A stretch of 64,000 nucleotides of DNA, taken from NCBI GenBank assembly GCA_026018925.1, contig JAKSZU010000013.1:77985791-78049790 (forward strand), given 5' to 3'. Under the pieces are notes generated by a model that ran no database searches, was not told where the DNA came from, and saw nothing but the letters and a program-made list of their open reading frames with translations. Made by a program: the position numbers and the translations under genes. Source of the stretch: Tupaia tana. Taxonomy: Eukaryota; Chordata; Mammalia; Scandentia; Tupaiidae. This document shows, in pieces, positions 11,625 to 25,803 of this stretch. How positions within the stretch are numbered: position 1 is the first letter of the stretch; each line of letters starts with the position of its first letter.

Positions 11625-12109
11625 TTTACTCATACCTGGCATCTTTCTCGTTGTACTGTATTCACTATATCTAACGTGATAGTTTTGCTTTTGTTTGTAT
11701 TTGACATAAGGAATGTTGAATCATTCTAGCAGTTTCAAAAGCATCAAGAATAAAAAATAAAGATATTGCTGAAATTCTCAGGACAGTGCCAGAAAGATGA
11801 ATCATTTCAAACTGCACGAGTAGAAATATGCTTACTTGAAGATTCCACATATCTTTACCAGAAGCCAAAATGTGTTCTCTTTTCAAAATTATTTCCCTCT
11901 CTTCTTTTCAGCTTCTTTGCCCATTATTGGTAAAAGCAATATTATAGTGTGTTATAAATTATAAAATACTGCTGAATTTAAGAGTCCTGAAGTTTCATTT
12001 GGTTACTTGGAAATGTTTAGACTATGTGTTTTTAGCATCAAGATTATATTATTTTCTCCTTCTCTCCTTTTAAGGGTATTTTATATGTAGTTCACTTCTG
12101 AATGTTATT

Positions 12110-12205
12110 TATTTATTCTTTCTATAAATATTTGTTCACTACAGGATGTCTACTAGATGTTGTGGGCTTTATAGGGTTAAATACCATCTCTGCCTTCAAG
12201 AAATT
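12110..12205 (+). mobile_element. L2 3'-end remnant
   Basis: GTTCACTACAGGATGTCTAC and TGCCTTCAAGAAATTTGTCC follow the L2 3' pattern. Confidence 0.45.
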
Positions 12206-12232
12206 TGTCCTAATTCTTATAGATTATGTGTA

Positions 12233-12270
12233 GTGTGTGTGTGTGTGTGTATGTGTGTGTGTGTGTGTGT
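12233..12270. repeat. TG dinucleotide repeat
   Basis: (GT)n broken once by TATG. Confidence 0.9.
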
Positions 12271-13047
12271 AATATAAATCAATGCAAAGTAGACTTATGC
12301 ATAATGATAAGTGCGACTAAAGGAGTTGAGAGAAGAAAGATTTCCAGAGCTACCTGAAATGGAAATGGGCAGGTAGGACAATGAACTAAACTGAAAGTAA
12401 CAATCAAACCTTTATTGATTTATTGTGATAATATAAGCAAAAGGCCACAAGGAAGGCGCCCAGCTCTCTCAGTATTCCATTTCCTCCAACTTAAAGGCAG
12501 TGATCAAGTGAATCAGCACAGATCGCAGGTGAAGGATCCTCTTACTGCTAGAAAATCTCAAACAAAAAGGCTCTTACTGTTGTCGGGACCTGAAGGCCAA
12601 GAGTGGGGAGAAATGGGAGGGTTAAAAGTAGAAAACTAAGTAAGTAGAGTGGAACACAGTATTTTCAGACCCCTGTTCCCCACCCTCTGCCCTTTAGCAG
12701 GTCTCTGTGGAAGTACTTGAAAAATATCTCAGCCTAGGGCCTCTCTTTGGTAAAGGATCCTCTGAGAGGAGGTGCATAATCTCAGAGTGCAGGCACATAT
12801 ATGATGTGATGTGGGGAGAGGGGTGGAATTGCAGCTCCCTCTACAAACTGCATTGTGCCAGCCGTATGCCAAGTTTGACATGAGGAGGACAGCCACCCCA
12901 CCCTGTACTACCACCCAGTTCCTTCTAGGCCTGCCAGGTAAAGCCTCTGTAATTGCCTGTGGTTGAGCCTGATAGATCACACAGAGGATTTTGACCTTAT
13001 GCTGACCTTTAACCAAATAACCTTGCAAGAGTTATTTAGCCTGATCA

Positions 13048-13125
13048 GATCTGGGAGACCTACATTAAAGAAATAGTATTTGGGTTGATCTGGGAGACCT
13101 ACATTAAAGAAATAGTATTTGGGTT
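13048..13125. repeat. Perfect 39-bp tandem duplication
   Basis: Two identical 39-bp units beginning GATCTGGGAGACC at 13048 and 13087, in otherwise unique intronic DNA. Confidence 0.95.
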
Positions 13126-14079
13126 GGTCCTTGAGGAAGTTGAAGAATGTGTGGTATTTGGCTTTTCACTGAGAGGGGGAGTGACAAGGGGAAAGGCTGT
13201 AAATCAGATTGTGTGTATTCAAACACTGGCTGGTACATTTAGCTGTATAATGCTCTCTAGGGGTGAATGGATAGAAAGGCAGATTAGAACCCAATCAAGA
13301 AACTGAAATGGCAGGCAAGCTAAGGTGTTTATAGATAGAATGGAAGTTCATGAAACCTTTGAGGGGAGCCAGAGATAAGTTTATTGTGAAATTGTGAATA
13401 AGATGAATTGGGTAGCAAAGACATCTTTGGGGAAACTGGTAAAACAAGTTAAGGCTCTGGACAGAGCCTTAACTCAGTTATTGTGGCCAAGGTGTTTATA
13501 AAAAAAGCTGGGTGAGGGGTAGGATGGATGGAGATCATGTTTGACATAAAAGAAAAATAGCAGTTACACTTCTTGCAAAGATATGCTTAGTGTAAGAAGA
13601 CTGGAATACAGTGGAATAGTTCTAAATTAAACTACTATGCTCAATAGTTTTGTCTGTTTTTCTTTTCTCCATGCTTCCCTTTATTTCCTTACTACTGGTA
13701 AGTTATACATTTTTTTACTTAAAAACCTGTTTCCCTAATTATCAAAAGAGCTCTTATCATGTTTCAAGGTAGTACGAAGTAAACATTTTCTAAGATGTTC
13801 CTTGCTGTTTATTGTCCTGAATTATCTGGGAAATATTTTTTAAATGCATGGTTTTCTCTCAGCAGACATTCTGGCTTGCAAACTGAGGAGGTCAACTGTC
13901 ATTTTATTTTGAAAAAGTTCCTCATGATTCTGATTCTGTTGCACCTTCTCAGTTGACACCCACTGATTATTATTAAAGAATCCAAAGACTGTGTTTTTTA
14001 ATCCAATTTAGGACTATGATTGATTCAGAAAGGTATAGGTGGTCCTTGGATGATATCACATGTTCTATTTTTTTCAGCT

Positions 14080-14135
14080 GAGCTCATTAATGTTAGTTAT
14101 TGAACACTTACTATGTACTGGGGATACAGAGATGA
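14080..14135 (+). mobile_element. L2-like remnant
   Basis: TTATTGAACACTTACTATGT followed by ACTGGGGATACAGAGATG is typical of L2. Confidence 0.55.
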
Positions 14136-14349
14136 AAAGTGTTTCCTTGCAAATCATTTCCTCCTTCAACTCCTCCACAGTCAAATTACAAACTTGTCAT
14201 GGCAAACAAGTACTGAGGAAGCCGTATGATAGATTTTATAAGAACATTGTTTTCACTCTCACTCTTTTCATCTTTGCCACTTATGGGGAGTGGTTTGATT
14301 TTGTTGTTGTTTCTCAGTGTTTTCCAGCCTAGCAAAGCTGCAAAATCTT

Positions 14350-14638
14350 AAAATTCTTTTTTGTTGTTTTTAAGTTTGCCAGAGGGTGCATGCACTTGCC
14401 AGAGAAAGAGAGAGAGACAGAGGGAGGAAGGAAGATAGAATGGAAGTCCATGAAAACACCTTCCCATGGAGCATAGTCAGGCTGCAATCCCTTCTAAAGT
14501 TCTCTATTCTGTTGAGATTTGAGACATGCACACACATGTGCCTAGCGTATTTCTCAAGCCACTGGGTTTGGAACTTTAACTCTGTGGTCAGCCATGTGAG
14601 ATCTGACTGCCTTACCCATCAGGCCACAGAGCTGGCCC
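14350..14638 (-). mobile_element. SINE type C (old)
   Basis: AGTTTGCCAGAGGGTGCATG to CATCAGGCCACAGAGCTGGCCC. Confidence 0.7.
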
Positions 14639-14667
14639 TTGAAATTTTTAGTTAAAAACATATATTT

Positions 14668-14790
14668 GTCAAAGCCTGTCTCCCAGTGTTCTGATTCAGT
14701 AGTCTATGGGAAGGCCTGGTAATTTGCATTTTTAAGAAGTCCCCCAGGTAGTTTTGATGTGGAGCCATGTTTGAGAACCACTGGTTAGAC
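14668..14790. mobile_element. MER5-type hAT-Charlie remnant
   Basis: CTGATTCAGTAGTCTATGGG, AATTTGCATTTTTAAGAAG and TTGAGAACCACTGG are the classic MER5 words. Confidence 0.8.
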
Positions 14791-15060
14791 TCACCCTAAG
14801 TAGTCTAACCTCTCGTTATAACATTCAGCCTAACCTCTCATCTTCTTTCCTTATATTTTTGCCTAGTTACCCATGATAAAATCTCTGACTTTTTTTTCCA
14901 TCTCTCAAATGAAAAACAGTCATAGTCCTAATAAGAGTAAGGAGAGTATTAGCAGATTGAAAATCACTGTGGTTTGAAATGAAGTTAGATATAATAAACA
15001 GCTAGTAGTCTGAAGTTAATTGTGTCCCATCTTCTTTCTCTAGTTAAATAATTACTTTTC

Positions 15061-15235
15061 AGGGCTGGCCAGGTGGTGTGGTGGTTAAAGGTGCTGGATT
15101 CCTACATGACTGACCGTGGTTTGAGTCTTAGACCTGGAAGCTTGCTTTCTCACTTTCTTTCTCACTCTGTCCCTCTGTGGTCAAATTAAAATAAATAAAT
15201 AAATAAATAAAGTTAAAGAAGATAATTATATAAAA
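15061..15235 (+). mobile_element. SINE type B
   Basis: GGGCTGGCCAGGTGGTGTGG head; tail TGTGGTCAAATTAAAATAAA followed by (AAAT)n. Confidence 0.88.
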
Positions 15236-15546
15236 AAATTACTTTTCTACAAATACTGCCATTTAAGATTAAAACTATGTTTATTTCTGAGTAATAAGCA
15301 ATATTTTAAAAATTAGTAGATAAAGTTAAGTTAACTTGGAAGGAGTAATATTAATGTACATTAATAGTTTATAAATTAGGTAATACTTGGTAAGCTATCT
15401 TGAGTGCCCACCACTTTTGTCTAGATCAGTGTGTGTACTTTCACTTCAGATAATCAGTTTTAAATGAACGTTAGAGAGTAATCCTTTTTGTTTTTTTAGT
15501 TATCAGTTAATTGACATAGTTTTATTTTCTTACTGTCTAATGATTT

Positions 15547-15624
15547 TTTTTGAGAAGTTTTTACAATAGGTGCATGCACTTACCAGAGAGACAAGAAGTG
15601 AGAAATCAACTCCCAAGGGGGATG
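15547..15624 (-). mobile_element. SINE type A fragment
   Basis: Only the 3' part (TTTTTTTGAGAAGTTTTTAC to CTCCCAAGGGGGATG) is present, head-to-head with the next SINE. Confidence 0.75.
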
Positions 15625-15890
15625 ACCAGCAGGTAGCCTAATGGTTATGGCTCTAGACTCCCACATGGCCAACCACAATTTGAATCCCTGACCCAGTCTT
15701 GAAACTGGCCGGGTGTGTACACATGCATGCCCAAAATCTAAGAGGAGAATGAAGGAGAAGGATTATGGTGTGCCCCTTCCTCCCCGGGAGGGGCGTGTGT
15801 GATTTCTCACTTTATCTCTCTTCATCTCTCTCTGTCTCTCTGGCAAGTACATGTGCCCTATGGCAAAAATATCTCTCTTTCAAAAAAAAG
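15625..15890 (+). mobile_element. SINE type A
   Basis: GACCAGCAGGTAGCCTAATGG head to GGCAAAAATATCTCTC end. Confidence 0.85.
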
Positions 15891-16045
15891 TATTTTTGAT
15901 ATTCAGCATAGAGAGTGAACATTTTTAATTTTAGTTTTTGTCTGTTCTTTATTTTGGAGAAGAGCACAGGAACACTTGCTGGGTTCCTTCCTTCTCTCTC
16001 CTTGCCCATCAATGTCAAGTTTTGTTTTGTTCTCCCCCTCATCTT

Positions 16046-16307
16046 ATTTTTTTTTTTAAGAGAGATTTTTGCTATAGGGTGTGTGCACTCACCAGGGCGA
16101 CAGAGAAACAGAAAGCAAGAAATCACCCCTCCCCCGCCCCCGAAGGGGGATGGCCGTACCACAGTCCCTTCTCCTCCATTCTCCTCTAGGGATCTTGGGC
16201 ATGCGTGTACTTGCGCCTGGCATGAATTTTAAACCACTGGGTCTGGGACTCAAACTATGGTTGACTACATGGGAGTCCAGTGACAGCCATTATACCATCT
16301 GCTGGTC
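16046..16307 (-). mobile_element. SINE type A
   Basis: TTTTTGCTATAGGGTGTGTG to TGCTGGTCCC; flanks TCTCCCCCTCATCTTA and TCTCCCTCTCATCTTA. Confidence 0.88.
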
Positions 16308-16374
16308 CCTCTCCCTCTCATCTTAATACGAAAAAACTACTCACTGCCTACCTAAGCTCAAGTTTCACAGAAAA

Positions 16375-16605
16375 AAAAATTTTTTAATTGCTAGAGGGCA
16401 TGTGTACTTGCCAGACAGACAGGCAAACAGCCACTCCCCAAAGGGTTGTGGTCACATAGCAATCATTTCTTTTCCATTTCTCTGTCCTGTCAGGGTTCTG
16501 AACATGCACATATGCTTGGCATATTTTAAAGCTGCTGGGGCAGGATTTGAACCACAGTGGGCAACGTGAGATCTGGCTTCCTTAATCACTGGAGTACAGG
16601 GCCTG
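16375..16605 (-). mobile_element. SINE type C
   Basis: TTGCTAGAGGGCATGTGTAC to CTGGAGTACAGGGCCTGG. Confidence 0.65.
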
Positions 16606-16616
16606 GATTGTTTGTA

Positions 16617-16935
16617 AGCTTTTAAAAGAAATTTACTTATTTATTTCTCCTACGAGTAAAGAAGAGAGTAAGAAGAGGACCCCAGTAAAGGTCACATATG
16701 TACATGCACACACAGGAGAGTGAGTAAGGGAGAGGAAGAAAGCACCTCCTGTCTCGGCCTGTTCATGCCATAGTTCTTTTTCCTCTTAATTCTCCATCCC
16801 ATCAGGATCCTGGGCACAGGATGCACACATGGCATGTTTTTTAACTGTCAGACCAAGGACTTGATCCCTGTCCAGTCACGTGGAATCTGACTTTCTCTGT
16901 GTGGTGCTTAGCCACTGCATTATGAGGCCAGCCCT
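16617..16935 (-). mobile_element. SINE type C
   Basis: GTCACATATGTACATGCACA, GACCAAGGACTTGATCCC and CATTATGAGGCCAGCCC. Confidence 0.6.
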
Positions 16936-17116
16936 CCCCCCGGCCCCAACTGGGTCTCAATGCCCTGATCCACCCCCAGCTTTTGCAAGCCACAACTCAT
17001 GGCTACATGCATGCCTGGCATATTCAGAGAAGTCTCTAGGTACCAACCTGGAACTTTCCCATGTGGGTCAGCCTTGCGGAGCATTATTTTTTACCACTGT
17101 GCCACCATCTGGTCCG
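16936..17116 (-). mobile_element. SINE type E, copy 1
   Basis: CTCAATGCCCTGATCCACCC, TGCCTGGCATATTCAG and CTTGCGGAGCATTATTTTTT; it aligns with 34305-34503 and 53125-53326. Confidence 0.6.
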
Positions 17117-17206
17117 AGTTTCACAGAAATTTTAATCTACTTATCCTATTCATCTCCATTCATGATGTCTATTCAAATAGAACTTACTCAGTTGCTTAAG
17201 TATCCT

Positions 17207-17459
17207 TTTTTTTTTTAGTTTCTGCCTTAGGGTGCATGGCAGAGAGAGAGACAGAGACAGCGACAGTGAGGGAGAAAGTGAGAAATCACCCCCCCCTCCA
17301 GGGGGGATGATCACACTATGGCCCCTTCTCCTCCTCTCTCCTCCTAGAATTTTGGGCACACATGCCTGACATGACTTTCAAGCCACCAGGTTCAGGACGC
17401 CAACCGTGGTCGACCATGTGGGAGTCCAGCACCTTAAGCACCCTGTCACCTGCTGGCCC
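17207..17459 (-). mobile_element. SINE type A/C
   Basis: TTTTTAGTTTCTGCCTTAGG to CACCTGCTGGCCCT. Confidence 0.82.
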
Positions 17460-17640
17460 TGTCAGTTCAATGTTTAATTCCTGAAAGCTATCTAATAATA
17501 CTGCTTTCTGACAGCAAGATAACATTTAAATAATCCAGAATAAAATCTGCATTATTATCATGTGAATAATTATAATCATATGAAATCATTTAAATTACTC
17601 CTTTATTCCTACTTTGCCTTTGTCAGGGATTTTTATTCCA

Positions 17641-17785
17641 GTATGAGGAGACTTCAAAAACTTCGCAGAAAACTTGAATTAAATTATGAGTTTATTTTTG
17701 TGCAAAAAATTTGGAATTCAGACATAATTTTTTAAGAATTATTTTATTTGACTTTATTTGTTTGTTTAATTTGACCAGAGAGGGA

Positions 17786-17869
<84 letters not shown>

Positions 17870-18008
17870 CCAGTTCTGGTCCTCGAACTGCGGTCAGCCA
17901 TGAAGGAGTTCAAGTGCCCTTAACCGTAACCGCCATGCCACCCGCTGGTCCCCAGACATAGTTTTCTCATAATATTTATTTTCTAGGACCTTTTCAAAGG
18001 CCCTTTGT
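17641..18008. mobile_element. Mariner-like MITE split by a SINE
   Basis: Left end GGAGACTTCAAAAACTTCGC and right end TTTTCTAGGACCTTTTCAAA are imperfect inverted repeats typical of an old mammalian mariner-derived element. The type B SINE at 17735-17953 lies between them, flanked by CAGACATA. Confidence 0.5.
17735..17953 (-). mobile_element. SINE type B with TG/GA repeat
   Basis: AATTTGACCAGAGAGGGACT, then (TG)n (17790-17827) and (GA)n (17828-17862), then ATGCCACCCGCTGGTCCC. Inside a mariner-like MITE. Confidence 0.85.
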
Positions 18009-18040
18009 ATTGGTTGATAGCTTATTAAAACCTAAATTAA

Positions 18041-18180
18041 TCCGAGGCCAGCAGTGCTTGACTGTGGGTCGAGTGTTAGACCTGGTGGCTTGCTTTCTCA
18101 CTTTCCCTCTCTTTTTCTGTCCCTCTCTGATCAAATTAAAATAAATAAATAAATAAAGTTAAAAAATTCTTTTAAAAAAT
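18041..18180 (+). mobile_element. SINE type B (partly deleted head)
   Basis: GAGGCCAGCAGTGCTTGACTG, then CTTGCTTTCTCACTTTCCC and TGATCAAATTAAAATAAA. About 25 bp of head is missing. Confidence 0.8.
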
Positions 18181-18235
18181 TAAAACCTAAGTTAATCTTA
18201 GGAAGAAAAATTTTAGTGTAACTGTGTTGGAACGT

Positions 18236-18500
18236 GTTTTTATTTTGTTTCTTTAATTTTGCCAGAGGGCACATGTGCTTACCAGGGGAAGGGGGTGGGG
18301 GGAGTAAGAAAACCCCCTCAATCCCCCCAGGAGATGGTCATGCTGCAATCCCTTCTTCTCCATTTCGCCCTCCTTTTGGGATTTTAGACATAAAAGCACA
18401 TGCATCTGGCATGTTTTTTAAGCCACTGGGTCTGGGACTCAGCCATGCATTGGGCCATGTGGGATCTCACTGCTGTAACCGCTAGCCACCTTGCTAGCTT
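18236..18500 (-). mobile_element. SINE type C
   Basis: AATTTTGCCAGAGGGCACAT to CGCTAGCCACCTTGCTAGC. Confidence 0.68.
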
Positions 18501-19454
<954 letters not shown>

Positions 19455-19814
19455 TAGTGAATGAATCTTTGCAGAAACTTCTCCCTGTTGAAGTCTGATT
19501 AATTTGATGGGTTTCAGTTTTGTCTTATTGATATTTTAAAAACTGTACTTCATTTTATATAGTGCTTCTGCATATCTATATAACCCTGGAGTGAATTGAT
19601 AGTAAGCAAGAGAAGTTCTGAAGCATTTTATGTTCAGAAAAGAAAAATAGTAATAAATGTAAAAGTAAAGTTATAGCATGTACTCTGCATTTAGTGTCTT
19701 TGTGTTAATCTCATAGAATATTTGAATTCAATTTTTTGTGCTATTCATGGGAAATGTAATAGGTAAAACCCTGTATAATTCATAAAGAGGTTGGAGCCAA
19801 ATCTACCTTTCTGA

Positions 19815-21261
<1,447 letters not shown>

Positions 21262-22404
21262 TACATTGATATATGAGAAATACTAGATACCATTAAATGT
21301 CCAAACATCCAGATAATTGGTATCCCAGAAGGTGAAGAGACTAATAATGGCATTGATAATATATTCCATGAAATCCTGGAAGAAAACTTTACAAACCTAG
21401 AGAGACATTCAGAGATCCAGACCCAAGAAATACAAAGGACCCTGTATAGAATCAACCCAAGAAGATCTTCCCTAAGACACATTGTAGCCAGATTGACCAA
21501 AATCACAAAGACAAAGACAAGATACTAAGATTGGCAAGAGAGAAACATCAAGTTATCTACGAAGGATATCTCATCCAGCTCACAGCCGACCTCTTATCAC
21601 AAATAATATGAGCAAGGAAAGACTGGGAAAATATATTCAAAGTGTTAAGGGAAAAGCAATTTCAACCAAGAATACTGTACCCGGCAAGATTATACTTCAT
21701 ATGGGAAGAAAAGACAAGAACATTCTCAGATAAACGAAACCTGAAAGCATTTACCAACACCAGACCAGCTATCCAAAAAGTTCTGAAGGGAGTCTATACC
21801 AGGAGAACTAAATACAGATACATAGGAATAAGAGTTCAAAAAAAACCTAAGAAAATGGCCAACTTAATGGTAAGAACAAGTCTGGAGTTGAATATTATAT
21901 CCAGAATATTTTAATTGGAAAGATTGGGCCACAACAGAAGATAAAGTACATGAGACTGAACTGGCGAAATAGTCTTATAACTTGTGACTAAAACATTACT
22001 GATTTTCTTCTAGACTTTGTTTTCTGGATTTAGGTATTTTTGTCTTGTCTTGAACTGCCAGTAGGTTCATGTACCTACTATTTGAACAGAATCCTAACCT
22101 GTTTCCTGGCTTTAAATTTTAAACAAAGCTCTCTTAGCATTTCTTTGGTTTTGATTTATTAAAGTTAAAACTGCTTTTCTTGAAATTAAAAAAATATATT
22201 AAAAATACCTATTTAATGACTGCAGTAAGCTATATAGCATCAGCTAGGTCCTACTTTATAGTACATTAATTCAACTCAGAGTTTCACACCTAAAGTCAGA
22301 CATGTATTCACAGATACATATGTATCAGCTGTCCTTGCTATTGAAAGTTGTTAAATTGTTTAAGATATTTTGTGAATCAATAAAATGTGGGGGGAAAAGA
22401 AGAA
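21262..22404 (+). mobile_element. HAL1-like element, copy 2 (5' truncated)
   Basis: Starts inside ORF1 (ATCCAGATAATTGGTATCCC), runs through the C-terminal domain (LREKQFQPRILYPARLYF, 21642-21790), passes the vestigial ORF2 start (ATGGCCAACTTAATGG at 21856), and enters the same 0.5 kb non-coding tail as copy 1 (CATGAGACTGAACTGG at 21949; CCTAACCTGTTTCC at 22092; TTGCTATTGAAAGTTG, then AATCAATAAAATGTGGGGGG at 22376). Immediately after comes L1 ORF2 sequence (next entry). Confidence 0.75.
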
Positions 22405-23703
22405 ATACATTAATGCACAGCAAAAGAAACAATAATTAAAGTGAAGAGACAGCCCTCGGAATGGAAGAATGTATTTGTGAATTCTCCCTTGGATAAGGGA
22501 ATGATAACCAAAATATACAGGGAGCTCAAGCAGCTTACCTGCAAAAAAATAATCAGTCAAATCAAAAGATGGACAAGTGAGCTGAACAGACAACTCTCCA
22601 AGGAAGACATATAAACAGCCAAAAAGCATATGAAAAAATAGTCAATATCTCTCATCATAAAGGAGATGCAGATAAAAACCACAAAGAGATACCACTTAAG
22701 CTCAGTCAGAATGACTAAGATAAAAAAAAAATGAATATGATAAGTGCTGGTGAAGCTGCAGTGAAAAGGGAACCCTCCTACACTGTTGGTGGGTATGTAA
22801 ATTAGTACAGCCAGTGTGGAGAACAATTTGAAGTTTCCTCAAAGACCTACAATAGGACTACCATACAATTCAGCAATTCCACTCCTGGGTGTTTACCCAA
22901 AGGATAGGAATATATTTAGTTGGAGAAACACTTGCAGATCTATGTTTACTGCAGCATTATTCACATTGCTAAGATACGGAATCAGCCCAAATGTTTAAGA
23001 ACAGATGAATGGATTGAAAAGTATGGCATATATACACTACATAATAGCACTCAGCCATAAAAAAAACAATGAGACCCTGGCATTTGACAGAAATTGGATG
23101 AATATGGAGGATTTAATGCTAAATGAAGCTAGATAGACTATACAAGAGAGGCATTGTATGTCCCACTTACTATATCCCGAATTTTGGGGCTGACAGGTAG
23201 TATGGTGGTTAAGGTACTGGACTACCACATGGCTGACCACAGTTCAAGTCCTGGATAGGACACTTTCTCACTTTCCCTTTCTCTCTCTGGTCAAATATAA
23301 TAATGATAGCAATTAAATAAATAAATCTTTAAAATACACACACACACGCACACACACATACATACATACAAACACCATATGTATGCAACTCTATGGTAGA
23401 AACTGAAAGATTAAAAGATATGAAAGCATGGAAAGCAGCTGTGGATACCAGAGACAGTATGTGAGGAGGGCACGAAATGAGGGGGGCAGGTAGAGGGAGT
23501 CAAAGAGAGAAGAAAAGCAAAGCATTCAATAAGCACAAAAATGGAAAATTATCTGTTGCCAACAATATATATGGTAATAATCCTTGACTGGACTAACATG
23601 TAGTGTATTCATGCTGGGAATATCCATTTTGTATGCTGTAAAGATGTACAGTGATGGAATTAAAAACAAAAAGGGAAACACAAACTTGAAGAAAAAAAGA
23701 GAT
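22405..23703 (+). mobile_element. L1 3' fragment (ORF2 C-terminus and 3'UTR)
   Basis: Degraded L1 ORF2 C-terminal coding sequence (STPGCLPKDRNIFSW-like at about 22880) is followed by a 3'UTR with AACTGAAAG and ATACCAGAGACAGTATG and an A-rich end at 23690. A type B SINE (23187-23345) splits it. It abuts the HAL1-like copy in the same orientation, either as a separate insertion or as one chimeric element. Confidence 0.75.
23187..23345 (+). mobile_element. SINE type B within L1
   Basis: GGGGCTGACAGGTAGTATGG head, tail TGGTCAAATATAATAATG, then a CA repeat (23336-23357). Confidence 0.85.
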
Positions 23704-23957
23704 GGGACCAGCAGTTAGCGTAATAGCTATGTCGCTGGACTCCCATGTAGTTGACCGCAGTTCGAGTCCCGGACCTGGTGGCTTAAAACTAATGCCGGGT
23801 GCGTGTGCGTGTGTGCCCAAGATCCTGAGAGGAGAATAGAGGAGAAGGGATTGCGGCGTGGCCATCCCCCCTGGGGGTGATTTCACGCTTTCTGTCTCTT
23901 GTCTGTCTGGTAAGCACATGCGCCCTATAGCAAAAAACTCTCAAAAAAAAAAAAAAG
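23704..23957 (+). mobile_element. SINE type A (young)
   Basis: GGGACCAGCAGTTAGCGTAAT to CCCTATAGCAAAAAACTCTC plus poly-A; inserted at the A-rich end of the L1 3' fragment. Confidence 0.9.
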
Positions 23958-24069
23958 AGGTGAAGACCTTTAGATATTGTCTTAAGCTATTCCTAACCAT
24001 ACGGGTTGAGTTAATTAACCTTCCAACATATTCAACCAGCACCAACAACATTGGTATAGCAGAAACTTA

Positions 24070-24255
24070 GTGCTTTGTGATGCTGGGCCTACGTGAAAAG
24101 GTACCAGGTTAACATCCCAATGTTTCCCTGAACACACTGGGAAGGTGCAGGCATGCCTGTGATTTGGACTAATCAAGACTGGGCATGGATTGTAGCTTGG
24201 GGACTCTTTTGGAGGTAACTTTCTCTCAAAAGAAATAAAATAAATTAAAGCTTAA
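24070..24255 (+). mobile_element. SINE type D
   Basis: GCTTTGTGATGCTGGGCCTA, then AACATCCCAATGTTTCCC and the end CTTTCTCTCAAAAGAAATAA. Confidence 0.6.
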
Positions 24256-24274
24256 AAAAAGGTTCTTAAAGTAG

Positions 24275-24390
24275 TGCCTACAAATGGCACGGTGGTTCAG
24301 GTGCTGAATTCTCACATGACTGACTGGTTTGAGTCCTAGATCCAGTGGCTTAAAAAATTATGCAAATACATATCAATAGATAATAAAAGG
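24275..24390 (+). mobile_element. SINE type B fragment
   Basis: AATGGCACGGTGGTTCAGGTG head to GATCCAGTGGCTTAAAAA. Confidence 0.7.
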
Positions 24391-24612
24391 GATCAGCAAA
24401 TGGCATGGTGGCTGGGGCACTGGACTCCCACACGGTCAACTGTAGTTAAAGCCTCAGACTAGGCAACTTGCATTCTCTCTCTCTCGCTCTCTCTCCCTCT
24501 CTCTCTCTTCCTGTCTGTCTGTCTGTCTGTCTGCCTTTCTCAGACACATGCCCGATAGCAAATTTTAAAGAAATAATAAAAAATAAAATTAAGTAATTCT
24601 TTAAAAAAATTT
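24391..24612 (+). mobile_element. SINE type B
   Basis: GGGATCAGCAAATGGCATGG head; long CTCT/GTCT tract; the end TGCCCGATAGCAAATTTTAA differs from the usual B tail and looks A-like. Confidence 0.75.
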
Positions 24613-24893
24613 GGGACCAGCAATTGGCGTAATGGCTGTGTCACGGGACTCCCATATAGTTGACCGTGGTTCAAGCCCCAGACCTGGTGGCTTAAACTTA
24701 CACCGGGCATGTGTGTGTGCATGCCCAGGATCCCAAGAGGAGAATGGAAGAGAAGGGATTGTGGTAATTTCTCGCTTTCTGTCTGTCTCTGTCTTTCTGG
24801 CAAGCCCACATGCCCTGTAGTAAAAACCTCAAATAAATAAATAAATAAATAATAAATGAATGAATGAATGAATAAATAAATAAAATGAAAATA
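24613..24893 (+). mobile_element. SINE type A with AAAT/AATG tail
   Basis: GGGACCAGCAATTGGCGTAA head; a roughly 20-bp deletion in the GGCCATCCCCCC region; tail of (AAAT)n and (GAAT)n. Confidence 0.85.
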
Positions 24894-25326
24894 TTCTTGA
24901 AGCACAATTGTGGCAACTACTTGCAGAAATAGTATGGTAAGGATTTTATACTGTGTGGCGAAGTGTTTAGGTAATTTCTAAGGCTAAAATGGTGATAGAA
25001 TTTGGAAAGAGATTTACTGGTTATAGTAAAAATAAGGAGAAGGAAATAGCCTTGGTTTTTACCAGATTAACAAAATCACTTTTTAAACTGTTCATGGTTG
25101 AATAAGCAGAATAATGCCCAGTTACAGAGGTCTTAAAAACCAGGGAAGAAAACTAGATTTAGGATTTTTCCTTTAAGCATATTTAACACTGATTTTCAAA
25201 TGAGAATTGTTAGGTCCAGTCCTTATACTTTGCAACTAAAAAATAAATAAATAAATAAGCCAAACTATATATTAAGTTACTAGTTTTCTGTATGCTTATA
25301 TGTTAGATTACTGTATAATAAATTAG

Positions 25327-25449
<123 letters not shown>

Positions 25450-25544
25450 TAATACATTTCATTTGGTTTGGCAACTTTAAGGACGATAATCTATGGTGTA
25501 TATTTGGGAAAACAGAATGTCTTATTTTTTTCTTCATATTCCAC

Positions 25545-25765
25545 TCTTCCCAAGCCACCCCCTCCAAAATCTGTGATTTTTCTGTGTATTTTGGTATATT
25601 TTATTGATGTCAGTTTTAGTATTAAAGTACAAAAATCACACATATTGTATGATGTATTTTTATCAGACTATTCACTTTTGCGATCAAGAAATGGAACATT
25701 ACCAGAACCTTAGTGCTCCTTTGTGCCCATCCTCCAAATGGTTACCATTAATGAATTTAAAAACT
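25545..25765 (-). mobile_element. Older L1 3'UTR fragment, left part
   Basis: Contains the old mammalian L1 signature around GATCAAGAAATGGAACATTACC. It continues at 32009 beyond the young L1, so the young L1 landed in an older L1 of the same orientation. Confidence 0.7.
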
Positions 25766-25772
25766 TATTTTG

Positions 25773-25803
<31 letters not shown>

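Larger units (their letters stand above)
11130..14079 (+). other. FSD1L intron, mostly unique
   Basis: Apart from the T tract, TG repeat, an L2 piece and the 39-bp duplication, 12280-14050 has no lineage SINE and no coding signature, so it may include an older unrecognised repeat. Confidence 0.55.
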
